A stretch of DNA of 64,000 nt from an uncultured Bacteroidales bacterium (GTDB lineage Bacteria > Bacteroidota > Bacteroidia > Bacteroidales > SZUA-534): NCBI GenBank assembly GCA_902790595.1, contig CADASL010000010.1, forward strand, positions 62,001 to 126,000, in the 5' to 3' direction. Each line of letters begins with the position of its first letter. Positions within the stretch are counted from its first letter, which is position 1. Below the pieces are notes generated by a model. It worked only from the letters and a program-made list of their open reading frames with translations, did no database searches and had not been told where the DNA came from. The translations under genes were made by a program, and so were the position numbers. Positions 26,243-33,206 of this stretch are shown piece after piece.

Positions 26243-27076
26243 TTAGTCTTTTGTTATTTGTTTAAATAAATCAGAACCTAACATCTGTAATGATGTGTCA
26301 GCTATTTCCAACATAATTGATAACATATTTTCCTCATCCCAATGACCGCCATCCCCTTGTGTATATATGGAAGCGGCTTGTAGCATTATCATTCTATTGT
26401 TAGACCTCACGAATTTATTCTTACACAAATTCGTGTTTATTGGCATACCATAATTTGCAGCGGTAAGTCTGTCTAATCTGTTTAGACTTCCTGTGTTATA
26501 ATGAATGGTTAATTCTTCTCCGTTTGGTCTTGTAACAGTAATATCTTTTGTTAGAAAATTTGAACCTTCCAAAAACAAAACATATGGAAAATATGCTTCT
26601 TTGAGCATAAGATTAGCAATTTCAGAAATGTTTTTATGAGAGCGTTCTATTGCATTTCCTGCAACCATAAAATCTTGGTCATTATTTTTGCCGACCTTAA
26701 TACCATTTTGTATGTTTTCAATATCTTTCCCTTGGTGTTTGGCTTCTGAAACTAGAACAACCCTCCAATTATCAGTATCATCTTTCACTTCAATTAAACC
26801 ACCATCAGGTTTTATATTTGATTCTGAAACAAATAGAGTTTGTCCTAATTCTTTATCGACTTCTTGTAATGCCTTATTTATTTCTTCTTTGCTTATGCTC
26901 GTTCTGTAACGAAAAGAAAGTTTTGGAAAATTAGTTTGAAGTACCTCCATAGCTTTTATGGAAACATCCCCAACTAAATCATCGTGACTCTTTGCTTCAT
27001 CACCAAATATGCCGACAGCACCCAAATTCTCTTTTTGTTGGGTAGTTAATCTGTTTGATTGATTTTTCTTTGACAT
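26243..27076 (-). CDS. EcoRI-family type II restriction endonuclease, predicted GAATTC
   Basis: Start placed at the ATG at 27076, giving MSKKNQSNRLT and 277 residues, the length of EcoRI itself; the in-frame ATG at 27181 adds 35 unsupported residues. Catalytic residues fall at EcoRI numbering: IKPDGG (Asp91), SEAKHQGKD (Glu111, Lys113). The recognition segment AGNAIERSHKNISEIAN keeps Asn141, Ala142 and Arg145. Other EcoRI blocks are near-identical: YVLFLEGSNFLT, LNRLDRLTAANYGMPIN, LQAASIYTQGDG. Cleavage at G^AATTC is therefore expected. A promoter box is at 27239-27232. Confidence 0.95.
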   Translation of the reverse strand: MSKKNQSNRLTTQQKENLGAVGIFGDEAKSHDDLVGDVSIKAMEVLQTNFPKLSFRYRTSISKEEINKALQEVDKELGQTLFVSESNIKPDGGLIEVKDDTDNWRVVLVSEAKHQGKDIENIQNGIKVGKNNDQDFMVAGNAIERSHKNISEIANLMLKEAYFPYVLFLEGSNFLTKDITVTRPNGEELTIHYNTGSLNRLDRLTAANYGMPINTNLCKNKFVRSNNRMIMLQAASIYTQGDGGHWDEENMLSIMLEIADTSLQMLGSDLFKQITKD

Positions 27077-27231
27077 ATAATAATTATTTAGTTTTTCATT
27101 CGCAGTATCATCTTTTGCTTTGCCTTTTTGAATCCATTTGAAAATTATACATTCAAAAGGACTTGAAACAAGCATTTGCAACGATTAAATGCGAAACACC
27201 GCAAGTGCTAAACGGCACTAATGGCAAAGGA

Positions 27232-27239
27232 CAAATGTA
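27232..27239 (-). promoter_or_regulatory. -7 box TACATTTG of the EcoRI-type operon
   Basis: Minus-strand match to TAnnTTTG. It implies a leader of about 150 nt to the EcoRI-like start at 27076. No separate controller (C) protein gene is seen. Confidence 0.55.
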
Positions 27240-27351
27240 GGGAATTTTGGAAATGAATGGCTACCCTTCGGAAATAACCTTCTAATTAAAATTTTCTCAT
27301 TTAACGTACATCAAGTCAATCCGCCCTTCAAAACCGCTGATTCCGTGATAT

Positions 27352-27806
27352 TTAATCTTTTAGCCTGTGTTCCCGATAATACCCCACCGCCACTTCAACA
27401 TTGCGCATTATGGCGCGGCTCGAAAAGGTTGCGCCGCTCACTGCGTCAACTTCGCGGATTGAGTTGATTGACAAGCCTTTGTATTTTGGCAGCATTCGGT
27501 TTTCAATGTCGGTCAGATATTCGGGCGTTTCAATGTTGCCAAGCATTACAACCGACTGAATAACAGTGTCTTTGATTGTTATGCTGACAGGAACAGGCCC
27601 AGCATAGCCTTTGATTTTCTCGCCAAGTTTGACGGTGTTAATCGTGTAACTGCCGTCGGGGTTGGCGGTCATATTACGGTCTGTATTTCTCTGCCGCTGA
27701 AGTATGTTGTGTCGTTATTTTGGGCGATTGATTCGGTAGGCAAATGCAGAATAACTGCCACAGCCGTAGCCGCCCCAAACAAAGTTTTTCGTGATTTTTC
27801 CCCCAT
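27352..27806 (-). pseudogene. FMN-binding-domain secreted protein gene with one frameshift
   Basis: The 5' part from the ATG at 27806 encodes a signal peptide (GAATAVAVILHLPTESIAQ) and ...YFSGREIQTV. The frame then stops (GTAATATGA) where insertion of one A would give V-N-M-T and continue into TANPDGSYTINTVKLGEKIK. The 3' part has the FMN-bind (RnfG/NqrC-like) hallmark VDAVSGATFSSRAI, whose Ser-Gly-Ala-Thr is the covalent flavin site in relatives. Repaired length is about 150 residues. The one-base loss is in an A run, as in the PanE-like gene. Element f lies directly upstream. Confidence 0.78.
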
Positions 27807-27857
27807 TTTTTTGCTTCTGAATTTTGCCGCAAAGGAACGGCGGCGCACAGTCAGCGT

Positions 27858-27914
27858 CAATCCCTATTTGTGGGGATTTGTGAGTGGGGTGACTGATAAT
27901 TTCGTGGGAATACA
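27858..27914 (-). promoter_or_regulatory. Dispersed palindromic promoter element, copy f
   Basis: CAATCCC (27858-27864) and GGGGATT (27872-27878) flank TATTTGT; the second block GACTGATAATTTCGTGGGAA is at 27891-27910. Upstream of the FMN-binding gene on the minus strand. Confidence 0.55.
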
Positions 27915-27930
27915 GCACGGCGCACCTATA

Positions 27931-27954
27931 AAAAAAGGACTCACAAGCGAGTCC
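27931..27954 (-). terminator. Rho-independent terminator of the aldo/keto reductase gene
   Basis: GGACTC (27937-27942), loop, GAGTCC (27949-27954), followed on the minus strand by six T. It lies 66 bp past the minus-strand stop at 28020. Confidence 0.75.
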
Positions 27955-28019
27955 CATTTTTTTGACTGTTCAAGTCGAACAGTAGAAGCGGCTGTAGGCG
28001 GCATTTTCTGCCCTACGTC

Positions 28020-28967
28020 CTATCGCTTCCTAACGGCGAATCGGAACACATCGGCGCCCAGAATTGTGACGTTCAGTCGGTCGGCTTCGGCTTCCAACAT
28101 TTTGATTTCAGCGTCCGAAAGTTTCACATTCACAGCATTATACAACTGCTCAACCTGATACGCCTTGCGGCAACCGCATATCGGCACAATGCCCTTGCTT
28201 GAGCAGAACGACATTGCCACCTGCGGAATGCTGATATTGTGTTGATTGCCAACGCTTTCCATCAGTTCGTAGAGCGGTTTGAGTTTCTTCTTTTTCCGAT
28301 TGAAAATCAGTTTCATAACCGATTTTTTCGACTTCGATTTCGGATTGGTCAGCATTCCTTCTTCCAGAACGGCCCACGCCCAAAAACTGATTCCGTTCGC
28401 GCGGCACCAATCGACAAGGCCGTTGCGTTCCCAGTCGCGGCACAGAAGGCTGTAGTGGTTCTGCACGCCGTAGAGCGGGATTCCCGACGCGTCGAGAATG
28501 GATTTCGCCAGGCGGCACTCGTCGAGTGTGAAATTTGAAACGCCAATGTGGCGGATTTTGCCATCGTGGTATAAATCAATTATTTCCGACAGATTTTCGC
28601 AAATATCATTCGGCAAGTGAAGCCAGTAAATGTCAACGTAACTGCGCCCGAAGTCGGCCAAATCCTTCTCAAACGATTTTTTGACCTGCCCCGCCTTGTA
28701 ACGCGCTGTGGGTGTGAATTTTGACGAAATGAGCACGTCGCCGCATCCGAATCGGCCAATCATTTTTTGCGCCTGCCCGAAACCATAATCCTGCGCTAAA
28801 TCAAAGAGTGCCAAATCTTTAGCCCGTGCGCTGTCGAACGCTTCTTTAATGACGGACTCATCGACGCTCTCGCCGCGCAGCAATTTGCCGTACAGACTTC
28901 CGCCCCACGAGTTTGTGCCAACCACACATTTCAGTTGGCTCAGATTGTTGTTTTCTATCTTGCTCAT
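28020..28967 (-). CDS. Aldo/keto reductase
   Basis: A 315-residue AKR barrel: FDLAQDYGFGQAQ (catalytic Asp/Tyr region), ISSKFTP (Lys), YWLHLPND (His), IRHIGVSNF, and a C-terminal GIVPICGCRKAYQVEQ cofactor segment in place of the usual IPG. NAD(P)H-dependent carbonyl reduction in the cytosol; the substrate cannot be told. The promoter (28994-29001) carries the TGCAAC-CAG-GTTGCA operator, here inside a longer dyad with outer GGCGCCGAA/TTCGGCGCC arms. It is therefore predicted to be co-regulated with the metal permease, the 30046 methyltransferase and the ZIP transporter. Confidence 0.88.
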   Translation of the reverse strand: MSKIENNNLSQLKCVVGTNSWGGSLYGKLLRGESVDESVIKEAFDSARAKDLALFDLAQDYGFGQAQKMIGRFGCGDVLISSKFTPTARYKAGQVKKSFEKDLADFGRSYVDIYWLHLPNDICENLSEIIDLYHDGKIRHIGVSNFTLDECRLAKSILDASGIPLYGVQNHYSLLCRDWERNGLVDWCRANGISFWAWAVLEEGMLTNPKSKSKKSVMKLIFNRKKKKLKPLYELMESVGNQHNISIPQVAMSFCSSKGIVPICGCRKAYQVEQLYNAVNVKLSDAEIKMLEAEADRLNVTILGADVFRFAVRKR

Positions 28968-28993
28968 TGTATGTTAGTTTTAAATTTTTGGCA

Positions 28994-29038
28994 CAAAAAT
29001 ATGGCGCCGAATCTGCAACCAGGTTGCAAAGTTTCGGC
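28994..29038 (-). promoter_or_regulatory. Promoter TATTTTTG with TGCAAC-CAG-GTTGCA operator
   Basis: -7 box 29001-28994; half-sites 29014-29019 and 29023-29028; 12 bp between box and dyad. Outer arms GGCGCCGAA and TTCGGCGCC extend the symmetry. Confidence 0.7.
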
Positions 29039-29071
29039 GCCAAATCTTTTCACTTTTCAAACTTCTCTGCC

Positions 29072-29395
29072 TTATTTCCCCTTCCCCGCCTTTCGCAATG
29101 CTTCGTAATAGTCGTGGCGCTTCGGATTTTCGGGGAACCAACCGCGCAGAACGCGTTTTTCCTGTGCGAACATTTCGCCAATGCCCCAAAAACAAGAGAA
29201 AGCAAATCCGCTGATTATTGTCGATACTGTCTGATTATCAATGAAAAGCGCCGCAGCAGTGCAAGCAAGCCCGACAAAAAGCCAGAGCCACCAGCTGCGC
29301 TTTCCCCAATAGTATTCCATTTTAATGACGGCTGGATGGCACAAGCCGATGCTCAAAAAAACTGCCGCGCCAACAATTATGCTGCTATAATTCAT
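29072..29395 (-). CDS. DUF4491 family membrane protein
   Basis: A 107-residue protein with three or four hydrophobic segments. It contains blocks of the Bacteroidota DUF4491 family: the N-terminal GxxxFLSIGLCHPAVIKMEYY, WWLWLFVG, FSCFWGIGEMFAQEKRVLRG and a final FPENPKR. Function unknown; the family is confined largely to Bacteroidota. A reversed -7 box CAAAAATA (29415-29422) lies 20 bp upstream, without the TGCAAC dyad. Confidence 0.8.
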   Translation of the reverse strand: MNYSSIIVGAAVFLSIGLCHPAVIKMEYYWGKRSWWLWLFVGLACTAAALFIDNQTVSTIISGFAFSCFWGIGEMFAQEKRVLRGWFPENPKRHDYYEALRKAGKGK

Positions 29396-29440
29396 AGTTT
29401 CAGAAATTTTGGCGCAAAAATAGTATTTGAAGCGAAATGG

Positions 29441-30046
29441 CTAAACGTTTTTTGTGATTACCGCCACAGCGCAAGGCATCTTGCCTTCAACAAGGTGATA
29501 CTCAACGTTTTTGTATCCTGCATTTTTGAAAAAAGCCTTGTACGATTCAATGTCGAATTGCTTTTTGAAATTCGCCCCCGTCTTTTCAAAAATCTTGACC
29601 AAAACACTCTCTTTGCCGTTGCTGTATATATTTATGTATGTGGGGATTACAACCTTTTCACCAGGCTTGCAGACGCGCACAAGTTCCGAAATGGCAGCCA
29701 CGGGATTGTCCAGCAAATGAATCACATTTCCTGCCACAACCTTGTCGAATGAGTTGTCGGGGTAATCAATCTTGGTCATATCCAACGGCCTGATTTCCAC
29801 ATTGTTGAACCGACGCAACTTCTTTTCGGTCTGCTTCAGCATTTTCGGCGAGAAATCGGTGGCCGTCAGGTGTTTGCACTTGGGCGCGATATACACGCTG
29901 ATTGCCCCCGTTCCACACGCGCATTCCAAAACTTCGTCGGTCGTATCTATCTGTTCTGCAACTGTTTTACCAGTGTTGGCATAAACTTTTCCGTTGTAGG
30001 TGTTTTCAAAAAAATCGTAGGCAAATGCCACTTTGTTCCAAAACAT
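29441..30046 (-). CDS. Class I SAM-dependent methyltransferase (UbiE-like)
   Basis: A 201-residue Rossmann methyltransferase: motif I VLECACGTGAISVYI, motif II LTATDFSPKML, motif III-like NSFDKVVAGNVIHLLDNP. The SAM motif has Cys-Gly-Thr-Gly, common in UbiE/Methyltransf_11 proteins. The substrate is unknown. The promoter and operator (30088-30122) lie in the 45-bp repeat identical to the permease promoter, tying this gene to metal or thiol stress rather than quinone synthesis (inference). Confidence 0.82.
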   Translation of the reverse strand: MFWNKVAFAYDFFENTYNGKVYANTGKTVAEQIDTTDEVLECACGTGAISVYIAPKCKHLTATDFSPKMLKQTEKKLRRFNNVEIRPLDMTKIDYPDNSFDKVVAGNVIHLLDNPVAAISELVRVCKPGEKVVIPTYINIYSNGKESVLVKIFEKTGANFKKQFDIESYKAFFKNAGYKNVEYHLVEGKMPCAVAVITKNV

Positions 30047-30080
30047 AATTGTCGGTTTTTAATGTTTTTTCTTTTTGTTT

Positions 30081-30125
30081 TCCGACGCAAAAATACGGCG
30101 CCCACTCTGCAACCGAGTTGCAAAG
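30081..30125. repeat. 45-bp direct repeat, copy 2 (promoter/operator of the methyltransferase)
   Basis: Identical to 1145-1189. It holds the reversed box CAAAAATA (30088-30095) and TGCAAC/GTTGCA (30108-30113, 30117-30122). It lies within about 320 bp of the first CCGG in the window. Confidence 0.9.
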
Positions 30126-30223
30126 GTTTGAGGCTTTCGCCAACAGAAAACACGGATATGAATCTGCAACCAGCAAAACCGTCACCATCTAATCCATATC
30201 AATTTTTGCAGCAAGAAGTTTTT

Positions 30224-30258
30224 TGCAACCGTGTTGCGAAAAATCCGCTTTATTTTTG
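30224..30258 (+). promoter_or_regulatory. Promoter TATTTTTG with TGCAAC-CGT-GTTGCG operator of the ZIP gene
   Basis: Plus-strand box 30251-30258; half-sites 30224-30229 and 30233-30238; again 12 bp apart. It faces the methyltransferase promoter, so two operators lie about 100 bp apart between the divergent genes. Confidence 0.7.
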
Positions 30259-30277
30259 GCACATAAATCAAGAAACT

Positions 30278-31030
30278 ATGAGCGCAATAATCACCGCACT
30301 GCTAATACCGTTTTTAGGCACCACGCTTGGGTCGGCCTTTGTTTTCTTTATGAAACGAGAAATGCCCGAACTGTTTCAAAAGACGCTGCTGGGCTTTGCC
30401 TCTGGCGTAATGGTGGCGGCGGCTGTCTGGTCGCTCATTATTCCGGCAATCGATATGGGGAGCATCGCCAAAGTAACCATCGGGCTGTTGGGAGGTTTCG
30501 CCTTTCTGCTTTTTATCGACTACATAACGCCGCATATCCACCCCAAAGGCGGCCCCGAAGGTCCGGCAAGCAAACTGTCGCGCACCACAATGCTGGCGCT
30601 GGCCGTCACCATACATAATTTCCCTGAAGGGATGGCGGTGGGAGTGGCCATTGCCGGTGCCACTGCGTCCGAATTCAGTATGGCGGGCGCTTTGGCGTTG
30701 TCGCTGGGAATTGCTATTCAAAACATTCCCGAGGGCGCCATCATTTCAATGCCGCTGCGAAGTGCGGGAAACAGCCGTATGAAGGCCTTTTGTGTGGGCA
30801 CTTTGAGTGGCGTTGTTGAGCCGTTGGGCGGCGCGCTGGTTTTGCTCATTGCCTCGGTAGCGACAGCGCTAATGCCTTATCTGCTGCCGTTTGCCGCCGG
30901 AGCGATGCTTTATGTTGTCATTGAGGAACTGATTCCCGAAGCCTCGCAGGGTGAGCACTCAAATCTGAGCACAATCGGCTTTGCCGTCGGTTTTGCAATG
31001 ATGATGGTTTTGGATGTGGTGATGGGGTAA
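30278..31030 (+). CDS. ZIP-family metal transporter
   Basis: Start placed at the ATG at 30278 (250 residues, MSAIITALLIPFLG), directly behind the promoter; the reading frame is open further upstream but without family support. Eight membrane segments. The metal-site helices are TIHNFPEGMAVGVAIAG (TM4) and GIAIQNIPEGAIISMP (TM5), with a histidine-containing loop THIHPKGGPEG. ZIP proteins bring Zn2+ and similar ions into the cytosol. Co-regulation with an efflux permease suggests metal homeostasis control. CCGG sites begin inside this gene. Confidence 0.92.
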   Translation: MSAIITALLIPFLGTTLGSAFVFFMKREMPELFQKTLLGFASGVMVAAAVWSLIIPAIDMGSIAKVTIGLLGGFAFLLFIDYITPHIHPKGGPEGPASKLSRTTMLALAVTIHNFPEGMAVGVAIAGATASEFSMAGALALSLGIAIQNIPEGAIISMPLRSAGNSRMKAFCVGTLSGVVEPLGGALVLLIASVATALMPYLLPFAAGAMLYVVIEELIPEASQGEHSNLSTIGFAVGFAMMMVLDVVMG

Positions 31031-31032
31031 AA

Positions 31033-32100
31033 TCACCTGTTTCCGGCATTTTCAATCTTCCGATAGTGGCAGTTAATCACATCATTGCCAGTTCCGTGCC
31101 AATTGTGCATTCCGTTGCCTAAACAAAGATTGAAGGCTTTGCAGTCCTTGCAGATGCCGGTGCGCGCCCAATTGCGGTTGCGGAACGGTTCAAACCTCTC
31201 ATTCCAAACCTGATAAAGATTGTCGGTGTAGATGTTTCCTTGCGAGAATCGGTCGCGGTCGATGTTGGGGCAGGCGCAGATGCGGCCGTCGATGAGCACC
31301 GATGCAATGTTGATGCCCGCGTGGCAGAAATATGGCGCACTGCGCACAATACGCTCATAACGACCCAGATAACCCTCACAACTGAACGTTACGGATGTGC
31401 GGCCGGGTTGTTGCCGGTGCCGTTTGATGAATTCCATCAGCTGAACAAACTGGCTGTCGGAGAGGTGCAGTTCGGGATCGTTTTTGGCGCGGCCGATGGG
31501 TATGATTGTGAAGATGCGCCACTGCGGCACTCCGGCATCGCAAAGCACATTATAAATATTGTCCAACTCGTTGATATTGTGCTGATTGACACACGTCACC
31601 ACATCGAAATACAGGCGAGGTTGTGAGGCCGCAAGACGGATGGCCTCAACAGCACGGCTGTAGCTTCCAGCTCGGCCGCGCATCCAGTCGTGCGACGGCT
31701 CAAGCCCGTCGAGACTGATGGTGAGGGCTCCCATTCCGGCACGAAGCAGCTCCTCCTGCCGTTCGGCCGTGTAGAAAAAGCCGTTGGTCACCATTCCCCA
31801 ATGGCAGCCGCAGGCGCGAATCTGGCGCCCGGCTTCGGCAATGTCGCGGCGCATAAGCGGCTCACCGCCAGTCAGCACCACGGTGAAATTCTTCGGAATC
31901 GCTTTGCGCGGAATGGTTTTCAGAGCGGCGATAAAATCAGCAATGGGCATATCGCTCTCACCCGACGCCTCTTTGCAGTCGCTGCCGCAGTGGCGGCAAT
32001 GCAGATTGCAGCGCGTGGTGCACTCCCAAAACAGATAGTTCAGCTCGTGAACGTTGGTTTCAACCTTGCGGAAGGCACGAAACAGCAGATTGCCAATCAT
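31033..32100 (-). CDS. Radical SAM/SPASM enzyme of the rSAM/lipoprotein system
   Basis: A 355-residue protein: radical SAM core with CTTRCNLHCRHC (CxxxCxxC near residue 28), TGGEPLMRR, ISLDG, and a C-terminal SPASM-type cysteine region (CHAGINIASVLIDGRICACP, GICKDCKAFNLCLGNG) for auxiliary Fe-S clusters. It fits the TIGR04133-type enzymes that accompany a small lipoprotein (TIGR04134 type). The lipoprotein gene is directly upstream and overlaps the start by 4 bp. The family is thought to modify its partner or a peptide; the chemistry is unknown. It converges with the ZIP gene, stop codons 2 bp apart. Confidence 0.85.
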   Translation of the reverse strand: MIGNLLFRAFRKVETNVHELNYLFWECTTRCNLHCRHCGSDCKEASGESDMPIADFIAALKTIPRKAIPKNFTVVLTGGEPLMRRDIAEAGRQIRACGCHWGMVTNGFFYTAERQEELLRAGMGALTISLDGLEPSHDWMRGRAGSYSRAVEAIRLAASQPRLYFDVVTCVNQHNINELDNIYNVLCDAGVPQWRIFTIIPIGRAKNDPELHLSDSQFVQLMEFIKRHRQQPGRTSVTFSCEGYLGRYERIVRSAPYFCHAGINIASVLIDGRICACPNIDRDRFSQGNIYTDNLYQVWNERFEPFRNRNWARTGICKDCKAFNLCLGNGMHNWHGTGNDVINCHYRKIENAGNR

Positions 32101-32474
32101 TTATGTTCGAGAGTGACGGTGATGTCTTTATTATGGTGTGAGCATTGTATGACAGTGTCTTTCGGCTGAAAATCAACATTTTCGAGTGGACGGAACTCTA
32201 ATTTCAATTTTTGTCCATCCCAAAATCCGAAATAATTAATGAAGGCCAAACCCGCACCATTGGTAGTATCAGCGTAGTATTCAATTCTATTGTCTGTAGT
32301 ATTTTTCACCAGCATCTCAACGTTCGGAATACCGTTTCCATCACCGTCAACAACTTGCACAGCGTATTCGTAATAATCTTCAATCATATCTTCGGGCGTT
32401 CCATAGCAAGCTTCAAAAGTGAACAGCACCGCCGAAAACGAAAAGCATTTAAGCAGATTGTGAATCCATTTCAT
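32097..32474 (-). CDS. Radical SAM-associated putative lipoprotein
   Basis: A 125-residue protein with a lipoprotein signal (hydrophobic FSFSAVLFTFEAC, Cys23). CYGTP follows the lipid-attached Cys, the hallmark of the partner lipoprotein of the rSAM/lipoprotein system. The mature part is a small Ig/transthyretin-like beta domain (YAVQVVDGDGNGIPNVEMLV). Its stop overlaps the start of the radical SAM gene by 4 bp, giving tight coupling. It is likely exported and anchored in the periplasmic or outer membrane. Whether it is the modification substrate is open. Confidence 0.8.
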   Translation of the reverse strand: MKWIHNLLKCFSFSAVLFTFEACYGTPEDMIEDYYEYAVQVVDGDGNGIPNVEMLVKNTTDNRIEYYADTTNGAGLAFINYFGFWDGQKLKLEFRPLENVDFQPKDTVIQCSHHNKDITVTLEHK

Positions 32475-32637
32475 AATAATAGGTGTTTGAAAAATCTGTT
32501 TTTAGTAACTCCGAAAAGTAGCAATTATTGTGGCGAGTTGGTAAGAAACGAATAAAATTCGCATAATCCGTCTGTCTTTTCAGTTTGGCACAAAAGTTGT
32601 TGCTCAAAGCAAGGTTTTTTGACAAATTGATTTCAGA

Positions 32638-32997
32638 ATGGGAATTGTCGAATTGGAGGAGATGGAGTTTTACGCCTTTCACGGCTGCTACAAAGAGGAG
32701 CAGACAGTGGGCAACAAATTCATAGTCAGCCTCACAATGACAGCCGATTGCAGCCTTGCCGCCGCAACCGACGATGTTTCCAACGCCGCCAACTACCTTG
32801 CCGCCTACGAGGTTGTGAAGGAGCAGATGGCGGTGAAGTCGCACTTGCTCGAGAATGTTGCCGAACGCATCCTGACGGCTCTGCCCGCCAAAGTGCCAAC
32901 AGCCACATCGGCAAAAGTCAAAATATCGAAAGTAAACCCGCCGCTGGGTGGAAAAGTAGGTCGCGCAAGCGTAACAATGGAGCGTGTATTTAACTAA
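32638..32997 (+). CDS. folB: Dihydroneopterin aldolase
   Basis: A 119-residue FolB, normal length: VELEEMEFYAFHGCYKEEQT (the G-x-x-x-E-E start of the family), GNKFIVSLTM, the tunnelling-fold segment ANYLAAYEVVKEQM, LLENVAERI, and a C-terminal KVSKVNPPLGG-like KISKVNPPLGGKVG. It converts 7,8-dihydroneopterin to 6-hydroxymethyl-dihydropterin in folate synthesis. Divergent from the rSAM/lipoprotein pair and followed by tRNA-Cys. Confidence 0.92.
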   Translation: MGIVELEEMEFYAFHGCYKEEQTVGNKFIVSLTMTADCSLAAATDDVSNAANYLAAYEVVKEQMAVKSHLLENVAERILTALPAKVPTATSAKVKISKVNPPLGGKVGRASVTMERVFN

Positions 32998-33052
32998 CAA
33001 TCAGGCGGTTTTGATTTATTTGAAGGTAATGTTTGGAACTAAAATATTTTTA

Positions 33053-33060
33053 TAAATTTG
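33053..33060 (+). promoter_or_regulatory. Promoter of tRNA-Cys
   Basis: -7 box TAAATTTG with TTTG (33032-33035) 17 bp upstream, matching the Bacteroidota -33/-7 pattern; the tRNA begins 14 bp on. Confidence 0.7.
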
Positions 33061-33073
33061 CAGCGCAAAAAAC

Positions 33074-33145
33074 GGTACCGTGACCGAGAGGCTTAGGTGC
33101 AGGTCTGCAAAACCTGTTACAGCGGTTCGAATCCGCTCGGTACCT
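33074..33145 (+). tRNA. tRNA-Cys (GCA)
   Basis: Acceptor GGTACCG pairs with CGGTACC over 7 bp. The anticodon loop CTGCAAA gives GCA; the T arm GCGGTTCGAATCCGC is canonical. The 3' CCA is not encoded. A small hairpin GAAAGG/CCTTTC follows at 33151-33167. Confidence 0.95.
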
Positions 33146-33206
33146 CAAACGAAAGGTTTTTCCTTTCAGGTTATCATTAATTATTTTTTAACTAAAATTT
33201 GAAATT

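Noticed and set aside
29870..30277. N-terminal extension of the ZIP transporter
   Set aside because: The frame crosses the divergent methyltransferase gene and both promoters; the ATG at 30278 gives the standard first helix.
1..30441. Explaining the absence of CCGG as a sequencing artefact that turns CCGG into CCAG or CTGG
   Set aside because: Gly and Pro residues at conserved sites are kept through synonymous codons. Systematic miscalls would instead produce many Gly-to-Ser or Pro-to-Leu changes; I noticed only isolated ones such as in MetE.
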